Shown piece by piece: positions 7,931 to 17,084 of a stretch of 64,000 nucleotides of DNA. A program made the position numbers and the translations under genes. The stretch's first letter is position 1. Every line of letters starts with the position of its first letter. Source of the DNA: Thalassovita sp. (GTDB taxonomy: Bacteria; Pseudomonadota; Alphaproteobacteria; Rhodobacterales; Rhodobacteraceae); contig NZ_OY829290.1 of the NCBI RefSeq assembly GCF_963691685.1, positions 1,426,001-1,490,000 of the forward strand, in the 5' to 3' direction. Below the pieces are notes generated by a model, which was not told the origin of the DNA, made no database searches, and saw nothing but the letters and a program-made list of their open reading frames with translations.

Positions 7931-10209
7931 CAGCCCCGCTCCCCGCTGGCAAGATGGGCCAGAACCTGTTCGCGCGGCCCATCCACGACCAGACGACCAG
8001 CCTGCAGGATCAAGGTGCGGTTTGACAGCGCCAGAATGGGGGTGCGGTGGGTCGCGATCAGCGCGGTGCGCCCCTGCAGCCAGCCCTCAAGCCGGCTGAC
8101 CAGTGTCCGTTCCAACGTCTGATCCAAGGCGGCGGTCGGTTCGTCCAGCAACACAATCGAAGGGTTCTGCAGCCACAGACGCGCCCAGCCGATTGACTGA
8201 CGCTGCCCGATCGACAGGCCTTCGCCGCCATCGCGGATCTGCAGGTCCAGCCCTTGCGGATGTGCCCGCAGGAAGGGGCCTAGGCCGGCAAATTCCAGTG
8301 CCTGCATCAGGCGGTCATCATCCCGCTCCAACTGATTGAGGTTCAGGTTGTCGCGCAGCGAGCCGGCAAACAGGCGGATATCCTGACTGAGGTAGCCGAT
8401 CCCCCGGCGCAGGTCGCGCGGATCGATCTGGGACATGTCGGTGCCGTCCAGCATCACTCGTCCCTTGCTGGGCGCATAAAGACCCGACAGCAGCTTCAGC
8501 AGGGTCGATTTGCCAGATCCGTTAGCGCCCAGAATGGTGACACGCTGACCGGGTTTGATCACCACGGCAGGCACGTCCAACGTGGCTGGGCCGTCCTCAT
8601 CATAGGCGAAGTGAACCTCGCGCAGCTCAAACTGGCCCTGAAACTTATCACGGCGCAGATAACGCCGTTCGCTGTCGCGCTCCTGCGGGGCAAGGGCGAT
8701 GGTATCAAGGCTTTCCAGTGCCGCTTTTACATTGCTCCAACGGGCCAGTGTACCGGCAAACTGGGTCAGCGGCGCTAGGGTGCGGCTGGTCAGGATGCCT
8801 GTGGCGATGATGGTGCCGACGGTGAATTGCCCGGCAAAGACAAGGTAGGTGCCGATGACGACAGTGGCGATATAAGTGGTCTGCTGCACGCCCTGCGACC
8901 AGTAGGTTAGGGTGGATGACAGGCGCCGCTGCTCTGCCGAGGCATGGGAGGATACTGCGTTCAGCTCATCCCAAAGCCGCAGAATACGGTCTTCGCCGCG
9001 TTGTGTTTTCACCGTGTCCAGCTCGCTCACCACCTCCTGCAGCAACCGGCCCGCCTTGGCAGAGGCGCCTTGGGTCTGACGGGTCAGTGCGATCATGCGC
9101 TTTTGCAGCACATAGGCGGGCAGCACCATCAGGATACCGCCAAGGACCAGAACCCAGACCAGATTGCCTGCAATTGACGCCACCAGCGCCAGGAACAACA
9201 GGATAAAGGGCATATCCGCCAATACAGCGATGGTGGAGGAGGTAAAGAACTCGCGCACAGACCCGAAATCGCGCATCGCGGCAAACAGGCCTGAGGGGGG
9301 CAGGGCGCGCTGGTCCGATCGCATCCCCAGAAGGCGGCGCATCAGCATGTTCTGGATCGACAGTTCCATCCGCCGCCCGGCCGCATCCGACAGACGCGCG
9401 CGGGCCAGTTTCAACAGGCCTTCCAGCCCGATGGCCATGATGGCACCAATGGCCAGCACCCAAAGCGTCGCCTCGGATTGATGCGGGATCACCCGGTCAT
9501 AGACCTGCAGCGAAAACAGCGCCACGGCCACGGCCAGCACATTGGCCACCAGTGACCCAAGCATGATCTCACTGATATGGCGGCGGAACTTTGGCAGTTC
9601 GCCCCAGAACCAATGGCCCTTGGTCAGCTGCGGCACATGACGTTCGGCCATCTGACGCAGGCTGGTTTTCGCGGCCAGAATGGTGCCGGTGAAATGCGGG
9701 GTGAATTCCGCCAGTGGCACTTCGGCGCGATTGTCGGGGCAGGTGGTGTCATAGATCGTCAGCACCTCATCCTCTTGTGACAGGATGAGAATGGACTGCC
9801 CGTTGCTCATCTCGGCAATCGCGGGCCAGAGCGTGGGGGCTGGCGTGACTTTCTGGCTGATCTTGGGGGCGATACCGGCGTGATCCAGCGCCTTGGCCAG
9901 CGCCTTCAGTGAAACATCACCGGGGGATTGTACCCACATATATTCGGCCACATCCGTCAGCGGCACCTCTTCGCCGTGCAGACCGGCAAGGGTCACGATC
10001 AGTGCGGCGCGGTGCTGGATCCGTTTGGCGGTGCCTTCGATGAGGGATTGGATTTCCGGCGCAGTGTCGGGACCCGGCGTAGCAGGGGCCACTGGTGCTG
10101 TGGGGGATGGTTCAGGCGTAGCTTGGGCGTGGCCCGGCGTATTGGCGGGCTTTGCCGTCTTTGGCACAGTCGGGTTGATCGACAGGATGACCGGACCTTT
10201 CTGGCTCAA
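7930..10209 (-). CDS. Type I secretion permease/ATPase (LapB-like)
   Basis: This 759-residue inner-membrane exporter has four parts. A Pro/Ala/Thr-rich N terminus spans about residues 1-50. A degenerate C39 peptidase-like domain (about 55-195) lacks an obvious catalytic Cys at its N-terminal end, as in LapB/HlyB. A membrane domain runs from about 210 to 490 (for example VLAVAVALFSLQVYDRVI). The ATPase contains GANGSGKSTLL, a signature LSIGQRQS and Walker B SIVLLDEPTAALD. The start is a TTG overlapping the tolC-like stop (TTGA) with a GGGGG stretch seven bases upstream; no better start is near. The substrate is almost certainly the Ig-repeat protein encoded first in the operon. Confidence 0.92.
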   Translation of the reverse strand: MSQKGPVILSINPTVPKTAKPANTPGHAQATPEPSPTAPVAPATPGPDTAPEIQSLIEGTAKRIQHRAALIVTLAGLHGEEVPLTDVAEYMWVQSPGDVSLKALAKALDHAGIAPKISQKVTPAPTLWPAIAEMSNGQSILILSQEDEVLTIYDTTCPDNRAEVPLAEFTPHFTGTILAAKTSLRQMAERHVPQLTKGHWFWGELPKFRRHISEIMLGSLVANVLAVAVALFSLQVYDRVIPHQSEATLWVLAIGAIMAIGLEGLLKLARARLSDAAGRRMELSIQNMLMRRLLGMRSDQRALPPSGLFAAMRDFGSVREFFTSSTIAVLADMPFILLFLALVASIAGNLVWVLVLGGILMVLPAYVLQKRMIALTRQTQGASAKAGRLLQEVVSELDTVKTQRGEDRILRLWDELNAVSSHASAEQRRLSSTLTYWSQGVQQTTYIATVVIGTYLVFAGQFTVGTIIATGILTSRTLAPLTQFAGTLARWSNVKAALESLDTIALAPQERDSERRYLRRDKFQGQFELREVHFAYDEDGPATLDVPAVVIKPGQRVTILGANGSGKSTLLKLLSGLYAPSKGRVMLDGTDMSQIDPRDLRRGIGYLSQDIRLFAGSLRDNLNLNQLERDDDRLMQALEFAGLGPFLRAHPQGLDLQIRDGGEGLSIGQRQSIGWARLWLQNPSIVLLDEPTAALDQTLERTLVSRLEGWLQGRTALIATHRTPILALSNRTLILQAGRLVVDGPREQVLAHLASGERG

Positions 10210-11534
10210 ATCGCGCCCCCGTCGGCCAGTACACCCAGATCCCGCGCCAGTTCCAATTGGACCAGGATAACCTCATATTTCGCATCCAGCCGCTCCATCT
10301 CGCGGCGGGTCAGCTGTTCGTAGATATTGACCACTTCCAGGACCGAGCGCTGACCGGCTTTGAACTGTGACTGAAACAGGCTGAAGGTTTTGCGGCTTTC
10401 GCGCACCAGCTTGGCAGTTTCGCGTTCCTGACGTTGCAGCGACACCAGCCGCTGTTCCAGCCGCGACCGGTTGCGCCGGGCGGTTTCGCGGGCCTCCACC
10501 ACGTTTTCACGGGCGGTTTCCTTGCTGTTTTCGATCGCGTCCAGCCGCGCCTTGGTGCCAAAGCCCAATCCCTGCGAGGTACCAGCGTTCAATGCGCCCG
10601 AGGTGCCGTTGCGGTTCAGCGTGCCCGAGGCGCTGAGCCCCGGCAGCTGACCCGCACGTTCTGCTGTGGCCTGCGCCACGGTGCGTTTGGCCTCAGCTTC
10701 GGCCTTGATAACGCTCAAGGGGTCAAGACCGTCCGGCGCGTAGGATTTCAGCGGGGCTACGTCAGAGGCGGGAATATCCAACCCCAGCATGGCCTGCAGT
10801 TCGGCGCGGGCGGTATTGGCCTGTTCGGCGTCCAGATCCCGCGCGGCGCGCAGATCCAGCAGTTTGCCCTCAACCATCCGCTGATCGCCCTTGTCAGAGA
10901 CGCCACCGGCCACGCGGCCATCGACAATCCGTTTGAACCCCTGCATCTGGCTGATGGCCTTGCCGCCCATCGCTGCTTTGTCGTGCCCGCGCAGTGTGGT
11001 CAGGTAGAGGCTAAGCGCGGTATAGACCCGATCGTTTTGATCCTGTGACAGGGTGACGGCGGCCACCTCAACGTCGGCGGCGGCATAGGCGCGTTCTGCC
11101 TTGCGCTTGCCGTTGTCATATAGCACCTGATCCACCACCAGTGAGGCCAGGGTTTCCCCCAGTGAGGTCAGTGAAACGGTGCTGGAAAGCGTCGGCAGCC
11201 AGTTCTTATTCTCAGCCTCTGCCCGCAGTTTGGCGCTGCGCAATTCGGCCTCAGCCGCGCGGCTGCCTGCCGCCAGTGCGGCATCGGCAACGCGGTCATA
11301 AATACCGTCCTTTGGCAGAACCGACCGGCGGGCCACCAGCGTCTCAACCACCTCACCCTCACCTGTGGCGTCAAAATCAGCGGCGTCCGGGCTGCCGTGC
11401 GATTGTGTTGGGGCAGGGGCCTCACCCGCCAGATGGGGCGGGGCAAAGTTCAATCCACCACCCAGCCCGCCGGTCATGCAACCAGCCAGCACCGTTGTCG
11501 CGCAGAGCAGTGAGAGGGCCTTGGACGGGATCAC
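10206..11534 (-). CDS. TolC-family outer-membrane channel lipoprotein
   Basis: This is the outer-membrane channel of the type I secretion system. I place the start at a GTG with AGGAG nine bases upstream. It gives a lipoprotein signal (KALSLLCATTVLAGC) with a clear LAGC lipobox, after which the protein is about 440 residues. An upstream TTG would put the start inside a hairpin and has no ribosome site. The body is mostly alpha-helical and Ala/Glu/Arg-rich, in two similar halves as in TolC. The second half ends SQFKAGQRSVLEVVNIYEQLTRREMERLDAKYE, a TolC-type helix. It overlaps the ATPase gene by four bases. Confidence 0.88.
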   Translation of the reverse strand: MIPSKALSLLCATTVLAGCMTGGLGGGLNFAPPHLAGEAPAPTQSHGSPDAADFDATGEGEVVETLVARRSVLPKDGIYDRVADAALAAGSRAAEAELRSAKLRAEAENKNWLPTLSSTVSLTSLGETLASLVVDQVLYDNGKRKAERAYAAADVEVAAVTLSQDQNDRVYTALSLYLTTLRGHDKAAMGGKAISQMQGFKRIVDGRVAGGVSDKGDQRMVEGKLLDLRAARDLDAEQANTARAELQAMLGLDIPASDVAPLKSYAPDGLDPLSVIKAEAEAKRTVAQATAERAGQLPGLSASGTLNRNGTSGALNAGTSQGLGFGTKARLDAIENSKETARENVVEARETARRNRSRLEQRLVSLQRQERETAKLVRESRKTFSLFQSQFKAGQRSVLEVVNIYEQLTRREMERLDAKYEVILVQLELARDLGVLADGGAI

Positions 11535-11571
11535 CCGGGTGGTCTCCTGAATGGCTTGGGGTGGACGGATG

Positions 11572-11595
11572 GTTGGGGCGGCGCTCCGCCCCAAC
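11572..11595. terminator. 10-bp stem-loop between adhesin gene and its secretion genes
   Basis: GTTGGGGCGG and CCGCCCCAAC form a perfect 10-bp stem around a four-base loop, seven bases after the adhesin stop and before the TolC-type gene. There is no T tract. It may stabilise the long adhesin mRNA or attenuate readthrough into the secretion genes. The same stem sequence recurs after putA at 54570. Confidence 0.6.
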
Positions 11596-11601
11596 GCGAG
11601 G

Positions 11602-14600
11602 TTAGATGATGACGTTGATGTCCTGGTCGATGACCAGCGTCACCCCATCATCGCCGATGGTGTAGACGTCATAAGCCTCACCATCGATGGTTTCGGTACT
11701 GCCGGTACGCTGGGCGCCGGCAACCGTGACCTGATCGTCGCCATTGCCGTGGATTGTCAGCGTGTCCGAGGTGTCCGACAGCGCTTTGATCTGCGCCTCG
11801 GTCAGGGTCAGCTGGGTGCCTGCGGCATAGTCCAGTTCAATCGCTTCGATCTGGAAATCACTGATCTGGGCATGGCCCAATGTGCCGGCGTTGGTTGCGT
11901 TGTCATCCAGAACCACCATCGTGTCGGAGACATTGCCCGCATCATCTGTTGCCGAGATCACCAGATTGGTGCCATCGGGAACCCGCGGATTGAAGGCATG
12001 CATGGTGGTTGCGCCCAGATCCACCTCAGTCGGTGACAGCTCGGTCGTGGTGCCATTGGCATTGAGGGTTGAGATCGTGTGATCCGAACCATCCGCAACC
12101 AGAGTGATTGCGCTGATGTCATCATCGGACTGGGTGACACTGTCGACCAGCGGGTTGGACACCTCGGTATCCACAAAGAAGGTGGTGGAGGAGGTGCCGA
12201 CATTGCCCACGGCATCGATCGTGGTCACGGTTGCGGTGGTTTCATATTCACCGCGCGGCAGGCTGCCGGGCTCATAGGTGACCGACCAGCTGCCGCTGGC
12301 GTCCGCGGTTGTGGTGCGGGTCACACCTTCGACCACAACAGTGACCGAAGCGCCTGGTTCCGCAGTGCCATCCAGCACCAGGCCCTGGCTCATCTCGGCC
12401 GCGTTGACGAAACTGTCCCCGCCGATGGTGGTTTCCGTCACCTCAATGGTGGCGGCTGTTGTGGTGTCCACGCGGATCGCACGGGTGGCCTGTTCTGTGT
12501 TGCCTGCGGCATCGGTGATGGTAGCCACAACGGTGGTGTCATACTCACCGGCGCGGATGTCGCCGCTGGCGTAGGTCACAGCCCAGGTGCCATTGGCCGC
12601 CACTGTGGTGGTTTTGCTGACGCCGTCCATCTGAACGGTGACACTGGCCCCAGCTTCGCCGGTGCCGGTCAGGGTCACGCCTGTGCCAGCCTCGGCGGCG
12701 TTGATGATGTCATCGCCCCCGGCCTGACCTGCATCAACCGCCACACCGATTTCCGTGTCCACGTTCACAGTGGCGCGGGTGGTGGCGGTGTTGCCTGCGG
12801 GATCGGTGGCGGTCACGGTGACGGCTGCCTGATAGGTGCCTGCGGGGATGTCGGCGGTGGTGAAACTGGCCGACCAGCTGCCATCCTGTGCGGCGGTGAC
12901 CAGTCGGGTCGCGCCCTCCAGCGTGACCTGAACCATCGCGCCAGCCTCGGCCATGCCGGTCAGGGTGACGCCGCCTGCAGCCTCAGCCGCGTTGATCATA
13001 TCGTCACCTGCAATCGGCGCGTCCAGACCAACGAGGGTGGAGGTGTCCACCCGCATCACAGAAGAAGTGGTTGAGACATTGCCCACCCCATCCGTCGCGG
13101 TGACGTTGATCGTGGCGTCATATTCGCCCGGTGGGATTTCGGCGGCTGCATAGGTCGCAGACCATGTGCCCGCGCTGGTGGCGGTGACGGTGCGGGTGAC
13201 GCCCATCATCTCCACCACAACGGTCGATCCTGCCTCAGCCGTACCGGTCAGGGTCAGGCCCTGCGCCGCTTCGGTGGCGTTCAGCATATCATCGCCGGCA
13301 ATCGGCGTGTTCAGGGCCACATTGCCTTCGGTGTCGATATGCAGAGTGTAATTGGTGGTGGTGCTGTTGCCCGCCGCATCGGTCGCAACCAGCTGTACAG
13401 CACTGTCGTAAGTGCCCGCCGCCACCTGACCGGCGCTGAAGAAGAGCGACCAGCTGCCGTCATTTGCGACGGTTGTTGTGGTGGTCTGCCCCTGGAAGGA
13501 GATCGACAGGCTTGCGCCCGGTTCGCCAGTGCCGGCCAGCGTCACCCCGTCAGAGGCTTCGGCTGCGTTGATCACATCATCGCCTTCCACCGTGCCCATG
13601 GCGATGGCCGGGGCGATGGTGTCGACCTCAATGCTGTCGGTGACAACTGTTGTGTTGCCGCGCGCGTCCACTGCGGTGATGGTGGCGTCGATGGTGTATT
13701 CCCCTTCGGCCAGCACATTGCGCGCAAAGGATACGGACCAGCTGCCGTCCTGGGCAATGGTGGTGGTCTGGCTGTGGCCGTTGACCTCAACCGTTACGGT
13801 TGCACCGGCCTCGCCCTGGCCAGACAGCACATGACCGTCATCATGTTCGGCCGCGTTGACCACTTCGCCAACCGAAACCGTGCCTTCGCTGACCGAAACG
13901 GCAGGCGGGGTGGTGTCAATGTCCACAGCCGGGCCATCGAGGGTGAATTCTTTGTCGTCCGGGTTCACCACGGTGACCTGGCTTTCGTACACACCGTCTG
14001 CGGGCAGATCCGCGGCCTGATAAGTAACGGACCAAGTGCCATCGCCGCCCACGGTTGTGGTCTGGACAGAGCCGCCTACAACAACGGTGACGTCGGAACC
14101 TTCCTCGCCAGTGCCTGAGATGGTCACCGCATCCGGGGTCGGGCCGCCGGTTTCATAGGTGGCTTCGGGATCGTTCACCGTGGGGGTGACTTCTCCGTCG
14201 CCGCCACCGCCGATCACCTTGTTGGCGACGTAGCCACCGCCCAGAACCGCCGCGCCGGCGGCTGCAGCACTGCCCAGCCCACCAAGAACCGGGGCCACCA
14301 GAGGGGCCACCACGGGTTCAACCCGTTCCAGATCTAGGAAGACCAGCTGGTCATAAGCGCTCCACTTACCGCTGGTATCGACCGCGTTGTAAGAGGCGAG
14401 GTATTGGTCCCCGACCTGACCGCCCAAGTCTACATGTTGGATTTCACCATGTGCCGAGAGGAACAATTCAGGCTCGCGCCCGTCCTCAAAGAAATAGCCC
14501 TGTATCGTCACGGTTTGACCGTTGCTTAATTCGACGATCAGATCGTCACCGCTGGTGCGGTAGGCGATAACATCCTGTGGGGCCAGGTTCAGTGAAATCT

Positions 14601-14703
14601 GAGACCCGGTGAAAAAAGGAATAATGTTGCCGTCTGCTGGGCTGCTTTGGCCATAGGAAACGGTGCCGCCCGCGCTACGGACAGAGTAATTCACTGCACT
14701 CAT
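11602..14703 (-). CDS. BapA-like Ig-repeat adhesin, type I secretion substrate
   Basis: A 1033-residue acidic surface protein. Residues 1-120 form a BapA-type prefix domain (NYSVRSAGGTVSYGQ, then ISLNLAPQDVIAYR and VTIQGYFFEDGREPELFL). An Ala/Gly/Val-rich segment and a Gly-rich linker follow (about 130-175). Seven bacterial Ig-like repeats of about 95 residues come next. Six of them carry variants of GDDxINAAE...LTGTGEAGASV...DGSWSVTY, and the encoding DNA repeats every 285-297 bp. The C terminus (LTLTEAQIKALSDTSDTL... DVYTIGDDGVTLVIDQD) is the kind of uncleaved type I secretion signal found in RTX/BapA adhesins. It is the first gene of the operon, followed by channel, exporter and adaptor. 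Few Asp-rich RTX nonapeptides are visible, unlike LapA. The likely role is attachment and biofilm formation. Confidence 0.9.
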   Translation of the reverse strand: MSAVNYSVRSAGGTVSYGQSSPADGNIIPFFTGSQISLNLAPQDVIAYRTSGDDLIVELSNGQTVTIQGYFFEDGREPELFLSAHGEIQHVDLGGQVGDQYLASYNAVDTSGKWSAYDQLVFLDLERVEPVVAPLVAPVLGGLGSAAAAGAAVLGGGYVANKVIGGGGDGEVTPTVNDPEATYETGGPTPDAVTISGTGEEGSDVTVVVGGSVQTTTVGGDGTWSVTYQAADLPADGVYESQVTVVNPDDKEFTLDGPAVDIDTTPPAVSVSEGTVSVGEVVNAAEHDDGHVLSGQGEAGATVTVEVNGHSQTTTIAQDGSWSVSFARNVLAEGEYTIDATITAVDARGNTTVVTDSIEVDTIAPAIAMGTVEGDDVINAAEASDGVTLAGTGEPGASLSISFQGQTTTTTVANDGSWSLFFSAGQVAAGTYDSAVQLVATDAAGNSTTTNYTLHIDTEGNVALNTPIAGDDMLNATEAAQGLTLTGTAEAGSTVVVEMMGVTRTVTATSAGTWSATYAAAEIPPGEYDATINVTATDGVGNVSTTSSVMRVDTSTLVGLDAPIAGDDMINAAEAAGGVTLTGMAEAGAMVQVTLEGATRLVTAAQDGSWSASFTTADIPAGTYQAAVTVTATDPAGNTATTRATVNVDTEIGVAVDAGQAGGDDIINAAEAGTGVTLTGTGEAGASVTVQMDGVSKTTTVAANGTWAVTYASGDIRAGEYDTTVVATITDAAGNTEQATRAIRVDTTTAATIEVTETTIGGDSFVNAAEMSQGLVLDGTAEPGASVTVVVEGVTRTTTADASGSWSVTYEPGSLPRGEYETTATVTTIDAVGNVGTSSTTFFVDTEVSNPLVDSVTQSDDDISAITLVADGSDHTISTLNANGTTTELSPTEVDLGATTMHAFNPRVPDGTNLVISATDDAGNVSDTMVVLDDNATNAGTLGHAQISDFQIEAIELDYAAGTQLTLTEAQIKALSDTSDTLTIHGNGDDQVTVAGAQRTGSTETIDGEAYDVYTIGDDGVTLVIDQDINVII
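12300..13910 (-). repeat. Tandem coding repeats of Ig-like domains
   Basis: Six imperfect direct repeats encode the Ig-like domains. The conserved NA(A/T)E codons fall near 12400, 12700, 12990, 13278, 13563 and 13850, a period of about 285-297 bp. Divergence between copies is large enough that this is ancient domain duplication rather than a recent expansion. Confidence 0.75.
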
Positions 14704-15210
14704 CAGCTTACTGCTCTCTCAAAAAGTAGGGCTTTTGCCCATTATCTAGATTACTTCAGGCATACTATAGGGCAGACCGCGAAAGCTAGTGGTTTTTGTT
14801 GAAATTAAGGCAAAATATGGGTTTTTGTTGCCACGATCTGGCGTGGATCCGCGGTAATCCCGTGTGTTTGCAGGCAAAATTTCCCTTCATAGGTGTCGAA
14901 AAGTCGACGCAGGTGTCGTGTTTTGGTAACATGTCGCACACGAATCCGGTTTAGACTGTTGGATGTGTGCTGCTGTTTTCGCGGTGTGCTGGGGTGTTTT
15001 GCGATCTGTGCCTGGCGGAATTGAACGATGTGTTGCGCGTCTCTTCTGCCTGGGATACGATTTGAGAGCCGCTAAATTCTTTTGTTTATAATAGGCTTAC
15101 GCCACGGCGCCTGGTGTCTACTAATAAATTAGTTGACGGTTTGATCCACGTCTGCGAACGTGTGCACATCCGGCGGGAGGCCGGCCAATTACTCAATTTG
15201 GGAGGACAAG
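14704..15210. promoter_or_regulatory. Divergent promoter region between adhesin operon and glycerol importer
   Basis: This 507-base region is noticeably AT-richer than its flanks and holds no convincing gene. Toward the adhesin it has two copies of GGTTTTTGTTG (14791-14801 and 14820-14830) and two of AGGTGTCG (14891-14898 and 14911-14918, 20 bases apart). Toward glpV there is a possible sigma-70 promoter: TTGAGA at 15062-15067, 19 bases, then TATAAT at 15087-15092. An inverted repeat ACTAAT-AA-ATTAGT (15120-15133) follows, where a repressor bound just downstream of the start would block transcription. These assignments are by eye. Confidence 0.5.
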
Positions 15211-16947
15211 ATGCGCAAGTATCTTATGTCCGCTGTCGCGGCTGTCGCCGTGATTGCGGGAACGCATCCTTTGCATGCTGACGAAGCTGCCGCCAAGCGG
15301 TGGATTGACGCTGAATTCCAGCCGTCGTCGCTGAGCAAAGATGAACAGATGAGCGAAATGCAGTGGTTTATTCAAGCTGCACAACCCTTCGCTGGCATGG
15401 AAATCAACGTTCTGTCCGAAGGCATTCCGACCCACGGCTATGAAGCCGAGGTTCTGACCAAAGCCTTTGAAGAGATCACCGGCATCAAAGTGAACCACCA
15501 GATCCTCGGTGAGGGCGAAGTGGTGCAGGCGGTGCAGACCCAGATGCAGACCAAGCGGAACCTCTATGACGGCTACGTCAATGACTCCGACCTGATCGGC
15601 ACCCACTCGCGTCTGCAGCTGGCCTATAACCTGACCGATCAGATGGCAGGGGATTGGGCGGCGACCACCAGCCCGACGCTGGATCTGGCTGACTTCATGG
15701 GCACCCAGTTCACCACCGGTCCCGATGGCGACCTCTACCAGCTGCCCGACCAGCAGTTCGCGAACCTCTACTGGTTCCGCAAAGACTGGTTTGACCGCGC
15801 TGACCTGCAGGAAGCCTTCAAAGCCAAGTATGGCTACGATCTGGGTGTTCCGGTCAACTGGTCGGCCTATGAAGACATTGCTGAGTTCTTCTCTAACGAC
15901 GTGAAGAACATTGATGGCGTCGATATCTACGGCCACATGGACTACGGCAAACGCGCTCCTGACCTGGGCTGGCGCATGACCGATGCTTGGCTCTCGATGG
16001 CTGGCGCAGGGTCCAAGGGTGAGCCAAACGGCGTGCCGATCGACGAATGGGGCATCCGCATGGAAGCCGGTTCCTGTAACCCTGCTGGTGCATCGGTCAC
16101 CCGCGGTGGTGCAGCAAACGGTCCTGCAGCGGTCTACGCGATCCGCAAGTGGGACGAGTGGCTGCGCAACTACGCACCGCCCGGTGCCGCATCCTTTGAC
16201 TTCTACCAGTCGCTGCCGGCACTGAGCCAGGGCAACGTGGCCCAGCAGATCTTCTGGTACACCGCCTTCACCGCCGACATGGTGAAGCCGAAGTCCGAAG
16301 GCAACAACACCGTGGATGATGAGGGCTTCCCGCTGTGGCGGATGGCACCCAGCCCGCACGGCCCCTATTGGGAAGAAGGCCAGAAGGTTGGTTATCAGGA
16401 CGTTGGTTCCTGGACCTTCCTGAAGTCGACCCCCTCGGAACGTGCACAGGCGGCTTGGCTCTATGCCCAGTTCGTGACCTCGAAAACCGTCGATGTGAAG
16501 AAGTCCCACGTTGGCCTGACCTTCACCCGCGACAGTTCCGTGAACCACGAAAGCTTCACCGAGCGTGCCCCGAAACTGGGTGGTCTGGTAGAATTCTACC
16601 GCTCGCCTGACCGTGTGGCATGGTCGCCGACCGGTGTGAACGTTCCGGATTATCCGAAGCTGGCCCAGATCTGGTGGCAGCAGATCGGTGACGTGAACTC
16701 GGGTGCCTTCACCCCGCAGGAAGCGATGGACCGTCTGGCCGAAGAAATGGACATCACCATGGCCCGGATGCAGCGTGCTGACGAAGCACAAAACATCTAC
16801 GGCGGCTGCGGCCCGCGTCTGAACGAAGAAAAAGACGCTGAGTGGTGGTTCGCAAACGGTGGCGCCAAGCCGAAGTTGGACAACGAAAAGCCGCAGGGCC
16901 AAACCGTCAACTATGACGATCTGGTTGCGCGCTGGAACGCCAACTAA
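15211..16947 (+). CDS. glpV: Glycerol ABC transporter substrate-binding protein (GlpV-like)
   Basis: A periplasmic solute-binding protein of 578 residues, with signal peptide MRKYLMSAVAAVAVIAG...LHA. GGAGG lies five bases before the chosen ATG; the frame stays open upstream but without a better start. It belongs to the CUT1 extracellular binding family (for example ISEGIPTHGYEAEVLTKAFEEITGIKV) but is longer than the usual 420 residues, as is typical of the GlpV proteins of rhizobial glycerol importers. The genes behind it (two ATPases, two permeases, a small DUF2160 membrane protein) are the same set as the Rhizobium glpSTPQUV glycerol transporter, although glpV is first here. No glpK, glpD or glpR is in the window. 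Confidence 0.87.
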   Translation: MRKYLMSAVAAVAVIAGTHPLHADEAAAKRWIDAEFQPSSLSKDEQMSEMQWFIQAAQPFAGMEINVLSEGIPTHGYEAEVLTKAFEEITGIKVNHQILGEGEVVQAVQTQMQTKRNLYDGYVNDSDLIGTHSRLQLAYNLTDQMAGDWAATTSPTLDLADFMGTQFTTGPDGDLYQLPDQQFANLYWFRKDWFDRADLQEAFKAKYGYDLGVPVNWSAYEDIAEFFSNDVKNIDGVDIYGHMDYGKRAPDLGWRMTDAWLSMAGAGSKGEPNGVPIDEWGIRMEAGSCNPAGASVTRGGAANGPAAVYAIRKWDEWLRNYAPPGAASFDFYQSLPALSQGNVAQQIFWYTAFTADMVKPKSEGNNTVDDEGFPLWRMAPSPHGPYWEEGQKVGYQDVGSWTFLKSTPSERAQAAWLYAQFVTSKTVDVKKSHVGLTFTRDSSVNHESFTERAPKLGGLVEFYRSPDRVAWSPTGVNVPDYPKLAQIWWQQIGDVNSGAFTPQEAMDRLAEEMDITMARMQRADEAQNIYGGCGPRLNEEKDAEWWFANGGAKPKLDNEKPQGQTVNYDDLVARWNAN

Positions 16948-17084
16948 GCCGCCGCTGAAACCCGGCGTCTGACCGCTCCTCTCCCCGTGGTCGACGCAGG
17001 CTGGGGCCACCCTATGGTCCCAGCCTCTTGCCGCCCGGCATCTGACCAGAGGTGGCGCAAAACCCCAAGATACAAGGGTGCAAA

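Noticed and set aside
12079..13074. Gly/His-rich open frame antisense to the adhesin repeats
   Set aside because: Apparent repeats simply mirror the Ig-repeat DNA of the adhesin gene on the other strand.
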